From: Mucilaginibacter sp.
GTDB lineage: Bacteria; Bacteroidota; Bacteroidia; Sphingobacteriales; Sphingobacteriaceae
NCBI GenBank assembly: GCA_025934475.1
Contig: JAICXZ010000231.1
Span: 1-5,867 of the forward strand
Direction: 5' to 3'
Length of the DNA: 5,867 bases
Shown here: positions 1-5,867 of the stretch, piece by piece
Numbering within the stretch: the stretch's first letter is position 1
How the letters are laid out: each line of letters opens with the position of its first letter
Notes under the pieces: model-generated
What the model saw: the letters and a program-made list of their open reading frames with translations, nothing else
Databases searched by the model: none
Told to the model about the DNA's origin: nothing
Translations under genes and position numbers: made by a program

Positions 1-141
1 ACAATTTTTGACCACTCTGAATCCGTCCATTAAATTTGCTCACCTCTGTATTCCTTGTTACCGAAATCTATGTACTCCTTGTTGCCGAAACCATTGTACT
101 CCTCGTTACGAAAAACTCTGCACTTCTATTTACCGACTACA
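1..141. mobile_element. Partial terminus of a second IS21-type element (end near 141)
   Basis: This stretch looks like the outer end of an insertion sequence whose body lies to the left of the window. It carries degenerate 24-bp tandem repeats, and the last base pair before the flanking gene is CA at 140-141. Read inward on the minus strand the element starts TGTAGTCGG, and both ends of the complete IS21-family element at 2836-5636 also start with TGTA. Multiple short terminal repeats that bind the transposase are characteristic of IS21-family ends. The coding sequence of the nuclease-STAND gene runs cleanly up to about 142 and then breaks into unrelated sequence, as expected at an insertion point. 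Further in, GACCACTC and GCTCACCTC motifs at about 10-46 resemble more diverged repeat units. No transposase coding is visible, so the family assignment is inferred. Confidence 0.5.
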
Positions 142-142
142 G
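47..142. repeat. Four degenerate 24-bp tandem repeats
   Basis: Units start at 47, 71, 95 and 119, an exact 24-bp period. The first two units agree at 19 of 24 positions, units 2 and 3 at 17 of 24, and unit 4 is the most diverged at about 14 of 24 against unit 1. The shared core is TGTAnTCCTnGTTACCGAAA. The period is a multiple of three, but the minus strand has a stop codon in the frame of the neighbouring gene, so this is not a peptide repeat of that protein. The most likely role is a transposase-binding array at an IS end. Confidence 0.75.
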
Positions 143-1331
143 CATGTAGCCAGACACTCTCCGGGTTGTCAAAAAATTGTTTGAATAGCTCTGGAAATTC
201 ATCCGAGCTGACATCTTCCCATAGCCTGTTCTTTATCACAGTCTCTATAATGCGAGGACTGTAGTTAGGGTGATCAATTAGCTCCAGGTATTTTTTGCTG
301 TTTATAAGAGACGCTAATGCGTTTCCCGAGATTTCGGAAAAAAACAGATGGTTATAGAGTATTTGGGCCTTTACAAGTTTAGTGTATTTGGATAAATCTA
401 AAATGCATTTTGCGATTTCCAAATCTTTGCTGTCAAATATTTCATATGTAGTTTTGGCCTGATTTAAAATATATTCCCTTGTCGTCAATATTAACGCCTT
501 GTCATTTGACTTCTTAATTTTTTCTATAAACTTTAGCAGCCTAGACTCCTCGTTTATATTCGGCTTTATTTCTAAAAAATTCTTTCCCAAAAAGTCATCG
601 AATAAGAACACCTGCCTTTTCCCTTCCCTATACATCTCAATTGCGTCGGATATGGAATCTGATAGGTAAATAAATTCATCGAATTCCTCCGAAAGTAAGT
701 GATATACCAGAATTCTTGCAAGAGTTGTTTTTCCTATACCCGGTATTCCCGATATTATCAAATAGTGAAATTGCTTAAGAATTTTTAGCGCTTCTGGGTA
801 ACTGTCATTCTGGACGTATAGCTTTATAATTTCTTTGATTTCGTCTTCTTCAAAATGTGCAATGTTATATAGTTTGCTATTAAGAATCTTGTCTAGAATA
901 GTTGTACTGGAAAGCCATAGTTTGTAATGCTTGCGTTCAATTTTTTCATTCTGACTTAAGATGTTGTTTAAATCATCCTTGCCCAAAATATCGGATTCTG
1001 AATGTAAAAAAGGACTGAATAGTGCAATTATTTTCTCTTTTTGGTGGGGTGTTAAACCAACAGATGTTGCTAGTATATACCTGGAGGGGTTGATTTTTTC
1101 TACTTTCTCTGTTTCCTTTTGCAGTTTGCTGTAAAGTTGACTATATGATTGGTACCTTTTGCATTGAATAACAACATTGTTGTCTTCCATAGTTGAATAC
1201 CTCAAATCAATTCCCTCATCTCTACCAGATGTGAATGATTCTATAAATACCTCAAAATGCTCCTGTAGCAAATCTCTAACAAGGTTTTCAAATTCGCCAG
1301 AAGACAGGTTCAAAAAATCGTAGTTATTCAT
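126..1331 (-). CDS. Mrr-type restriction endonuclease fused to nSTAND3-type NTPase, C-terminally truncated
   Basis: The product of 401 residues has two recognisable domains. Residues 1-130 match an Mrr-like PD-(D/E)XK nuclease: a helix with SGEFENLVRDLL, then GRDEGIDLR (D42) and VVIQCKRY (Q56, K58), the usual D...QxK catalytic set for DNA cleavage. A linker with KLWLSS (about 138-142) leads to a P-loop NTPase of nSTAND3 type: Walker A GIPGIGKTT at 195-203, Walker B VFLFDDF at 241-247, and a sensor-like ILTTRE with R285. STAND proteins normally continue into a long C-terminal sensor region; here the family-like segment NPESVWLHA stops at residue 397 and the last few residues plus the TAG stop come from the IS-like repeats at 1-141. 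It starts 16 bp after the OLD-family gene, so an operon is likely. The truncated protein keeps its effector and motor but lacks its presumed ligand sensor. The nuclease and NTPase calls are firm; a role in phage defence is inferred. Confidence 0.85.
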   Translation of the reverse strand: MNNYDFLNLSSGEFENLVRDLLQEHFEVFIESFTSGRDEGIDLRYSTMEDNNVVIQCKRYQSYSQLYSKLQKETEKVEKINPSRYILATSVGLTPHQKEKIIALFSPFLHSESDILGKDDLNNILSQNEKIERKHYKLWLSSTTILDKILNSKLYNIAHFEEDEIKEIIKLYVQNDSYPEALKILKQFHYLIISGIPGIGKTTLARILVYHLLSEEFDEFIYLSDSISDAIEMYREGKRQVFLFDDFLGKNFLEIKPNINEESRLLKFIEKIKKSNDKALILTTREYILNQAKTTYEIFDSKDLEIAKCILDLSKYTKLVKAQILYNHLFFSEISGNALASLINSKKYLELIDHPNYSPRIIETVIKNRLWEDVSSDEFPELFKQFFDNPESVWLHAVVGK

Positions 1332-1347
1332 TTAAGGGGAACGTTAT

Positions 1348-2664
1348 TCACTCCAATAAAATCCATTGTATTAAATCTTGCACACTAGTGAGATCCGATA
1401 TTACTTGTGTTAAAGGGCTAATATTCAATCGGTGGGCGAATTGAGCCCAAGCGGTCTCGTTTTTAGCTGTCAATCCTAGATGAGTTTCAATGCATCCTTT
1501 TTTCCATAGCCAGATGTTTTGCTGCAATAGTTTATTATGTAAAGCTTCAATATGAGGGACCGCGCTGGCTTCGCTTGCCAATATTTCGTACGCCTGACTA
1601 GCAGTAACTTGTGGGTTCTTCTGCGGCAATCCTGCCGCATCCAAGGAAATGTTTTTAGCTGCGGCAATCTGAGAGAAAATTGCCTTACAAGCTATTATAT
1701 CCGTGTCAGATGTAGGTAGAAATCCATCTGTTTCGGCGTTTTTAAATGCATAATCTAAGTCAAGAATTGCCTTGGCAGGCATACCCAACGCAGTCAAAAC
1801 TAAAAATGACTTTCGTGTATTGGATGCACTTCCCTGATTAATCAGAGCAAGCTTTTTATAGCCGAGGCTCTTGCCTGAAAGTTTTTCAAATATTTTCGGA
1901 AAGAGCCTCAATTCAGTCGTTCCCTCTGACAGAATTATTTTTTCGGCAAATAATATTTGCGAGGAATTTGTTAGAGTAAACATCAAACTCACCTGGCTGG
2001 GAGCATCTGTTATTGCAGATTGGATTGCTTGGGCCAAAGTTTGCCTTCGTTCCGTGCCATTTGTCGCAGATTTGGTTATAATTATAGTTGATAAAATGTC
2101 CTCTGTTGTTATCATCAATGGAGAATGCGTCGAGAATATTATTTGATATCCATGGGCCGATAAACTTTTCAGCGATTCCCTAACTATTTCCACTGCTTGA
2201 GGGTGCAAATAGAGCTCAGGTTCATCAATTAACAATATTGTTCTTGCAGAAGTTCCGGTTGTACTTGAACGTGTATCCGCCAGATGTCTTATTAGTGCCA
2301 TTTGAATTGATCTCTGTGCACCATGTCCCATGGAACTGACGTCTTTCCCATTTTGTACATTATTTTCATACACCTTAATGGTTCCTGATTTAAACACTTC
2401 TTTGATTTCAGGAGTGGGCACATGGGCCTTTATTTTAACCGATGGGAAAAAGCTGTCGATTTTGGGATTGACTGCATTTTCAAAATTAATAAGCTCTTGC
2501 GCTCTGGTAGCTCCATCGGCATCTAAAAGATCCTTTAGCCCTTGTAGCGCAAGATTAACCTGGGCTCCATGTTGTTGTTCAATTGGCTCTATTATTTCCG
2601 AAAGAAGCTTGCCTATGGTAGTACCTGATTTGGTTTTACTTACATCTTCTTCAGAGTTTTCCAT
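1348..2664 (-). CDS. OLD-family ATP-dependent nuclease (AAA/ABC ATPase + TOPRIM), N-terminus missing
   Basis: This 438-residue reading frame holds the C-terminal two thirds of an overcoming-lysogenization-defect (OLD) family protein. From the N-terminus: a linker with TTIGKLLSEIIEPIE (15-29), the ABC signature-like GHGAQRSIQMALIRHL (113-128), Walker B TILLIDEPELYLHP (D147, E148), H-loop STHSP (H180), then a TOPRIM domain with LSEGTTE (E247), DLD (D302, D304) and the late KKGCIETHLG motif (E393). OLD proteins are ATPases coupled to a metal-dependent DNA nuclease, several of which act in phage defence. Walker A and the first roughly 110-130 residues are absent. The frame stays open upstream for 57 codons to the IS border at 2835, so the Met at 2664 is an internal residue and not the native start. 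Without Walker A the ATPase cannot be normal, although the TOPRIM residues survive. It is transcribed towards the nuclease-STAND gene 16 bp downstream. Best regarded as a truncated, probably non-functional gene. Confidence 0.85.
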   Translation of the reverse strand: MENSEEDVSKTKSGTTIGKLLSEIIEPIEQQHGAQVNLALQGLKDLLDADGATRAQELINFENAVNPKIDSFFPSVKIKAHVPTPEIKEVFKSGTIKVYENNVQNGKDVSSMGHGAQRSIQMALIRHLADTRSSTTGTSARTILLIDEPELYLHPQAVEIVRESLKSLSAHGYQIIFSTHSPLMITTEDILSTIIITKSATNGTERRQTLAQAIQSAITDAPSQVSLMFTLTNSSQILFAEKIILSEGTTELRLFPKIFEKLSGKSLGYKKLALINQGSASNTRKSFLVLTALGMPAKAILDLDYAFKNAETDGFLPTSDTDIIACKAIFSQIAAAKNISLDAAGLPQKNPQVTASQAYEILASEASAVPHIEALHNKLLQQNIWLWKKGCIETHLGLTAKNETAWAQFAHRLNISPLTQVISDLTSVQDLIQWILLE

Positions 2665-2835
2665 AGCACCAATATAAATAGGTTCAGGAAAAAGTGCTGA
2701 TATTGCGCCATCTATACCTGCAGGATTGGGAACCCATGGATCAGTGGGAGGTTGGGCGTTCCAATTTTTTACAAATAGTCTAATTGTGGTTGCAGAATCT
2801 CCCGGGTTAACTTGAACTCTTTTTATGTGTAGCTC
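2665..2835 (-). pseudogene. In-frame upstream coding remnant of the OLD-family gene, cut at the IS border
   Basis: These 57 codons continue the frame of the OLD-family gene upstream of its first available ATG. They have no stop codon and read like family sequence, for example NPAGIDGAISALFPEPIYIGA directly before the internal Met, a segment that precedes the IGKLL linker in OLD-type ATPases. The frame continues about 30 bp into the left inverted repeat of the IS and then meets TAG. No plausible start codon is present in the remnant, so the native start and Walker A lay further upstream and are not in this window. Together with 1348-2664 this gives a 495-residue fragment. Confidence 0.75.
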
Positions 2836-2896
2836 TGTATTTAACGGTTGAAAAACCTACCAAATTTCAGTTGAAAAGTATACCACCTTCAGCGGG
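2836..2896. repeat. Left terminal inverted repeat of the IS, two 23-bp subrepeats
   Basis: The left end contains two direct subrepeats, an outer one near 2844-2866 (ACGGTTGAAAAACCTACC) and an inner one near 2867-2889 (TCAGTTGAAAAGTATACC), spaced by 23 bp, followed by AGCGGG. The same arrangement, inverted and with the same spacing, occurs at 5578-5636. The inner subrepeat matches its partner almost perfectly (GAAAAGTATACCAC against CAAAAGTATACCAC), while the outer one agrees at about 15 of 23 positions. Such paired terminal repeats are IstA-binding sites in IS21-type elements. Confidence 0.85.
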
Positions 2897-2938
2897 TAAT
2901 AACCCCGTCTCTTTGCACCCAAAAAGGGACGACAAAAC

Positions 2939-4486
2939 ATGCTGGACGTGGAAGTCAATCACCAGATCATATTACTATATTTTAGAGAGGGTTTAAGTTT
3001 ACGGAAGATCGCCCAACAGTTGAAGATCAGCCGGGATACGGTCAAAGCGCGTGTGGACGCCTATGAGCGCTTCAAGTCCCTGCCGGTGGAAGATCAGTTG
3101 GACCCCCAATCGGCCAAAAGCCAATATTTGCTCAAAGGCCCGGCCTACGACAGCAGTAACCGGGTCAAACGCAAGCTGACGGCGGAGATCATCGCGATCA
3201 TCGATGCCTGCCTGAAGGAGAATGAGACCAAGCGGCTGGAAGGCCGGCTGAAACAGCAGTTGCGCAAAATCGACATTCACGAGAAAATACTGAGTGCGGG
3301 CCACAGTATCGGGTATACCACCATTAGCGAATACATCCGTGACCATGCCACTAAGGTACGGGAAGCCTTTATCAGGCAGGGCTATACGCCAGGAACCGTA
3401 TGCGAGTTTGACTGGGCCGAGGTTAAGATCAGCATTGCCGGAAAATACCACCGCTATTACCTGGCCGTTTTTACGGCGGCGTATAGCAACTACCGGTATG
3501 CCCTGCTGTTCCAGCGGCAGGATACCCTGGCCTTTAAGGAGGCTCACATTTGCTTTTTTGATCATATTGGCGGGGTATTCCATCAGATGGTCTACGACAA
3601 CATGCGGGTGGCCATCGCCCGGTTCGTGGGCAAAACCGAGAAGACCCCTACGGAGGGGCTACTGCAATTAAGCCGGTGGTACCAATACCAATGGCGGTTC
3701 TGCAATACAGCCAGGGGCAACGAAAAAGGCCATGTGGAGCGGAGCGTGGAATATGTCCGCCGGAAGGTCTTCGGCTTTAAAGAGCACTTCGACAGCCTCC
3801 GGGAGGCCCAGGACTACTTGCAGCAACGGGTAGAAGAACTGAATAAGCGGGTGACCACATCGGGGCAGGAGAGCCCCGCGGCGATGCTGGAAGCGGAACG
3901 CAACGCGCTCTATATGCATCCCGGACGCATGGAGTGCTTTGCCGCGGAAAATCACCGGGTGGATAAGTATTCTACCATCACCTTCGGAACCAACCGGTAC
4001 TCGGTTCCCGATCACCTGGTCGGCACAATGGTCCTGGTCAAGATCTATTCGGAGGGACTCCGCATTTACGATACCAAGGGATGGGTAGCCGAGCATAAAA
4101 GGAGCTACGACCGCTTAAGCTGGCAGATCGATCTTAACCACTATCTGTACACCCTGCAACGCAAGCCGGGCGCTATGGCTGGCTCCGTGGCCTTACAACA
4201 CGCTCCCGAATGGCTAAAGCAAATGTATACGGCGCATTTTATGCATGACACCCGCGCCTTTATCGAACTATTGCAGTATTGCCAGACCCACTCCATCGCT
4301 GACGAGCTGCTTATTGCCTGTGTCCAGCGGTTATCCCGCCAATCATCCGGCGAGGTAATGCCTACCCATGTCATCGCCTTACTGGGCAATCAGCCCGAAC
4401 CGGAGCCTGTGGATAGCGTAGCCCCAGACCTCATAGCGGCTACGGCCATGGAAAATCTCCTTGAACTGGCCTCTCTAATGAACTAA
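2939..4486 (+). CDS. istA: IS21-family transposase IstA
   Basis: IstA is the DDE recombinase that cuts and joins the IS ends and inserts the element into new sites together with IstB. The 515-residue product has an N-terminal helix-turn-helix at about 17-40 (GLSLRKIAQQLKISRDTVKAR) for binding terminal repeats, a second DNA-binding region up to about 140, and an integrase-type (rve) catalytic core: D158 in CEFDWAEV, D220 in VYDNMR and E267 in NEKGHVERSVEYVRRKVF. The C-terminal half contains the beta-rich segment with YSVPDHLVG (about 353-361) typical of Mu-type transposases. The length fits the long IstA subgroup. The ATG at 2939 is preceded by an A-rich leader with a weak AGGG, and it is the first start after the left inverted repeat. 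It is followed by istB after a 30-bp gap, so the two are probably co-transcribed. All catalytic residues are present and no frameshift is seen. Confidence 0.96.
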   Translation: MLDVEVNHQIILLYFREGLSLRKIAQQLKISRDTVKARVDAYERFKSLPVEDQLDPQSAKSQYLLKGPAYDSSNRVKRKLTAEIIAIIDACLKENETKRLEGRLKQQLRKIDIHEKILSAGHSIGYTTISEYIRDHATKVREAFIRQGYTPGTVCEFDWAEVKISIAGKYHRYYLAVFTAAYSNYRYALLFQRQDTLAFKEAHICFFDHIGGVFHQMVYDNMRVAIARFVGKTEKTPTEGLLQLSRWYQYQWRFCNTARGNEKGHVERSVEYVRRKVFGFKEHFDSLREAQDYLQQRVEELNKRVTTSGQESPAAMLEAERNALYMHPGRMECFAAENHRVDKYSTITFGTNRYSVPDHLVGTMVLVKIYSEGLRIYDTKGWVAEHKRSYDRLSWQIDLNHYLYTLQRKPGAMAGSVALQHAPEWLKQMYTAHFMHDTRAFIELLQYCQTHSIADELLIACVQRLSRQSSGEVMPTHVIALLGNQPEPEPVDSVAPDLIAATAMENLLELASLMN

Positions 4487-4516
4487 GCATCATCACCTAT
4501 ACAACAAAACAGCAGT

Positions 4517-5293
4517 ATGAACAAGAAGATCATCGATCAGATCATCCAGATCAGCAACGACCTCCGGTTGCCATCTTTCAGCAAGCACCTTCAAACGGCC
4601 ATTACGGAGGGGCTAAAGCAAAATGCCTCCCATGAGGAGGTGATCCTGGCCATCCTGACCAAAGAGGCCGAGCAGCGCAACATGAACCGGGAAAAGGCCC
4701 GCCTGCGCAATGCCAATTTTCCTCAATTAAAATATCTCCAGGACCTGGACCGGGAGGAACTGCCCGAAGACGGTAAAGACAAACTGCCGGAGCTGGAAAG
4801 CCTGGACTTCATTACCCAGGGCCAGAATATTATACTGGGCGGCAGCCCGGGGACCGGCAAAACACATATGGCTATCGGACTGGGCATTAAGGCTTGCATG
4901 GAAGGCCGCTCTGTAATGTTCACCCAGGTGGCCAAGCTGCTCACCCAGATCAGGGAATGCCATTCTTCACGAACGCTACGAGTCCTGGAAAGCAAATTTG
5001 AGAAATATGACCTGGTCATCTGCGATGAACTCGGCTATATCTCCTTTGATAAACAGGGTGCAGAAATGTTGTTCAACCACCTCTCTCTGCGCTCAGGGCT
5101 CAAATCCACGATTATCACCTCGAATCAGTCCTTCGACAAATGGCAGCATATCTTCGGAAAGGATACCATCCTGACGGCGGCTCTGCTCGACAGGCTCACC
5201 CACAAAGCCTATCTGGTCAACATGAACGGAAAATCATACCGGATGAAGGAGACGAAAAAAATGATCGGACCGAAGAAGGTCCTCGTACAGTAA
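4517..5293 (+). CDS. istB: IS21-family helper ATPase IstB
   Basis: IstB is the AAA+ ATPase of IS21 transposition; it assembles on target DNA, remodels it and activates IstA, and is related to the replication helicase loader DnaC. The 258-residue product shows an N-terminal helical region (1-95) with the NFPQLKYLQDLD segment common in this family, Walker A GSPGTGKT at 109-116, Walker B LVICDELGY at 166-174 (D170, E171), sensor-1 IITSNQ at 199-204 (N203), and a DRLTHKAYLVNMNGKSYR tail with R226 in the arginine-finger position. The size is normal for IstB. The start at 4517 gives a standard N-terminus and follows istA by 30 bp without overlap, unlike elements in which the two genes overlap. The protein ends at TAA 5291-5293. 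It appears intact. Confidence 0.97.
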   Translation: MNKKIIDQIIQISNDLRLPSFSKHLQTAITEGLKQNASHEEVILAILTKEAEQRNMNREKARLRNANFPQLKYLQDLDREELPEDGKDKLPELESLDFITQGQNIILGGSPGTGKTHMAIGLGIKACMEGRSVMFTQVAKLLTQIRECHSSRTLRVLESKFEKYDLVICDELGYISFDKQGAEMLFNHLSLRSGLKSTIITSNQSFDKWQHIFGKDTILTAALLDRLTHKAYLVNMNGKSYRMKETKKMIGPKKVLVQ

Positions 5294-5439
5294 CTCAAAA
5301 CAGCTCAGCTAATCAGGGATATTCCTGGCGGGTTGCACCTCTGCAGAGCCCGCTTCCGCTTCTCCTTGATGATGCAAAGATAACCCATAAGCTACTAACT
5401 ACCAGCACTATCCCAAATTTATTTCTGTAAAATAGCAAC

Positions 5440-5556
5440 ATGCCGCAAAGAAAAAAAGGACCAAAAAAAGAAAACAAAGGAATGGGCTTCGCCCATAAGT
5501 CTATTGATAAGGTTTTGGAAGGCATCTATAGCCAAGCTACCCACATTAACCAATGA
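5440..5556 (+). CDS. Possible small lysine-rich ORF, 38 aa, in the IS tail
   Basis: An ATG at 5440 opens a 38-residue frame beginning MPQRKKGPKKENKGMGF and ending QATHINQ before TGA at 5554-5556. It is strongly basic at the N-terminus and ends just before the right inverted repeat. No domain is recognised and no clear ribosome-binding site precedes it, though this is also true of the real genes here. It could be a short passenger peptide, the remnant of a longer gene caught by the element, or a chance frame in A-rich DNA. Confidence is low. Confidence 0.2.
   Translation: MPQRKKGPKKENKGMGFAHKSIDKVLEGIYSQATHINQ
5482..5496 (-). terminator. Compact hairpin, possible minus-strand terminator at the IS edge
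   Basis: ATGGGC-TTC-GCCCAT forms a perfect 6-bp stem with a 3-base loop. On the minus strand it is followed by a T-rich run (TCCTTTGTTTTCTTTTTTT), the arrangement of an intrinsic terminator. That would stop transcription entering the IS from the right flank before it runs antisense through istB and istA. The stem is short and the T-tract interrupted, so this is tentative. Confidence 0.3.
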
Positions 5557-5577
5557 TCAAATCTCCTATATTTGCAG

Positions 5578-5636
5578 CCCGCTAAGTGGTATACTTTTGA
5601 ACTGAAACCTGGCCTAATATTCAACCGTCACATACA
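5578..5636. repeat. Right terminal inverted repeat of the IS, two 23-bp subrepeats
   Basis: This is the inverted counterpart of 2836-2896. Reading inward on the minus strand it has the outer TGTATGTGACGGTTGAA, then the inner TCAGTTCAAAAGTATACCAC 23 bp further in, then AGCGGG. One base is missing between the inner subrepeat and AGCGGG compared with the left end. The border is set by the last position at which both ends agree. Confidence 0.85.
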
Positions 5637-5825
5637 CGCATGGCGTGGGTTTTTCGGTTCGAACTATTTTGATCTTCGGTTCTCCAGGTATTAATGACTT
5701 GACGGCCAATATCGACTGGTCGAATCCAGCAAGGTCTCCGTCGATTTCATTATTTTCTGGGCAAAGGCCTTAGATGACCGAAATGCCATAAGGAGCAAAA
5801 TAATATTTGGCATTTTCTTTATCAT
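5637..5825 (-). pseudogene. Broken 5' end of a probable secreted-protein gene, interrupted by the IS
   Basis: On the minus strand an ATG at 5825 (or 5813) starts MIKKMPNIILLLMAF, then RSSKAFAQ, which looks like a signal peptide: two lysines, a short hydrophobic core and an AFAQ cleavage region of Bacteroidota style. In that frame the protein ends after 44 residues at 5691-5693. If one base was lost close to 5757, just after AFAQ, the reading continues as ENNEIDGDLAGFDQSILAVK and on through PGEPKIKIVRTEKPTP up to the IS border. This is more protein-like than the short tail and suggests a frameshifted gene cut off by the IS. No function can be named. The rest of the gene is not found on the other side of the IS. 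A competing frame over 5770-5867 is also open, so the call is weak. Confidence 0.35.
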
Positions 5826-5867
5826 ATCGGTCTTCGCCTCTCCAATGCAAAACAAAGTGCCAATCGT

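Larger units (their letters stand above)
5294..5577. other. Non-coding tail of the IS between istB and the right inverted repeat
   Basis: About 284 bp separates istB from the right inverted repeat, longer than many IS21-family elements have. Visible contents are a weak GCGGG/CCCGC inverted repeat around a CTCTGCAGAG palindrome (5328-5353), a small lysine-rich open frame (5440-5556) and a compact hairpin (5482-5496). Other open frames crossing this tail have no protein-like features. No tRNA, known RNA or recognised passenger gene is seen. Confidence 0.6.
2836..5636 (+). mobile_element. Complete IS21-family insertion sequence, 2801 bp
   Basis: The element carries istA and istB in the order and strand typical of IS21, bracketed by imperfect inverted repeats. 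The left end reads TGTATTTAACGGTTGAA and the reverse complement of the right end reads TGTATGTGACGGTTGAA, placing the borders at 2836 and 5636 with the usual TG...CA tips. Both transposition genes are open and keep their catalytic motifs. The sequence is visibly more GC-rich than the genes on the left, which fits recent arrival from a different background. No matching 4-8 bp duplication is seen: the left flank ends GTAGCTC and the right flank begins CGCATGG. The size is at the upper part of the family range because there is a roughly 280-bp tail after istB. Confidence 0.93.

Noticed and set aside
1..142. CRISPR array at the left edge
   Set aside because: The repeats are contiguous 24-bp units that diverge throughout, with no constant repeat alternating with unique spacers.
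1871..2677. Plus-strand frames at 1871-2146 and 2330-2677
   Set aside because: Both are antisense to clear OLD-family coding and have no recognisable features.
2999..3583. Long minus-strand frame of 194 codons inside istA
   Set aside because: It is an antisense shadow of the transposase, which has full catalytic motifs; the shadow shows no domain.
5328..5353. GCGGG/CCCGC inverted repeat around a CTCTGCAGAG palindrome after istB
   Set aside because: The stem is only 5 bp with a long loop and no T-run follows, so it is not called as an istB terminator.
5770..5867. Minus-strand open frame reading WHFVLHWRGEDRYDKENAK and ending at TAA 5770-5772
   Set aside because: It looks protein-like and runs off the window edge, but it overlaps the better-motivated signal-peptide frame and has no start or recognised domain. 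It remains an alternative reading of the right flank.
5701..5867. Plus-strand open frame with a hydrophobic stretch SKIIFGIFFIISVFA
   Set aside because: It has no start codon near the hydrophobic part, and the hydrophobicity is expected opposite an AT-rich signal-peptide codon stretch on the other strand.

Overview
The window is an accessory, transposon-scarred stretch. A remnant of a two-gene, defence-like operon on the minus strand is bounded on one side by an intact IS21-family insertion sequence and on the other by what looks like the end of a second IS21-type element. The organism is probably a member of the Bacteroidota: start codons have A-rich leaders with little Shine-Dalgarno sequence, the host genes are AT-rich, and the right flank seems to begin a secreted protein with a Bacteroidota-style AFAQ cleavage region. 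This is a judgement from style, not proof, and confidence is modest.

Layout. (1) Positions 1-141 hold degenerate 24-bp tandem repeats and appear to be the terminal transposase-binding array of an IS21-type element lying mostly to the left of the window; read inward on the minus strand it starts TGTA, as do both ends of the complete element here. (2) Positions 126-1331 (minus) encode an Mrr-type nuclease domain fused to an nSTAND3-type P-loop NTPase, cut short by that element end, which supplies the stop codon. (3) Positions 1348-2664 (minus), with 57 further in-frame codons up to 2835, encode an OLD-family ABC ATPase/TOPRIM nuclease that has lost its N-terminus and Walker A at the IS border. 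(4) Positions 2836-5636 are a complete IS21-family element of 2801 bp with istA (DDE transposase), istB (AAA+ helper ATPase) and two-part terminal inverted repeats. (5) Positions 5637-5867 are unrelated flank, probably the broken 5' end of a secreted-protein gene on the minus strand.

How the parts fit. The OLD-family gene is followed 16 bp later by the nuclease-STAND gene on the same strand, so they were probably co-transcribed. Both families are known from phage defence and other nucleic-acid surveillance, and the pairing suggests a two-component defence module. It is now broken at both outer ends. The complete IS has no visible target-site duplication, and its right flank does not encode the missing OLD N-terminus, so a deletion or recombination next to the IS is more likely than a simple insertion. 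The IS itself looks intact and is visibly more GC-rich than its surroundings.
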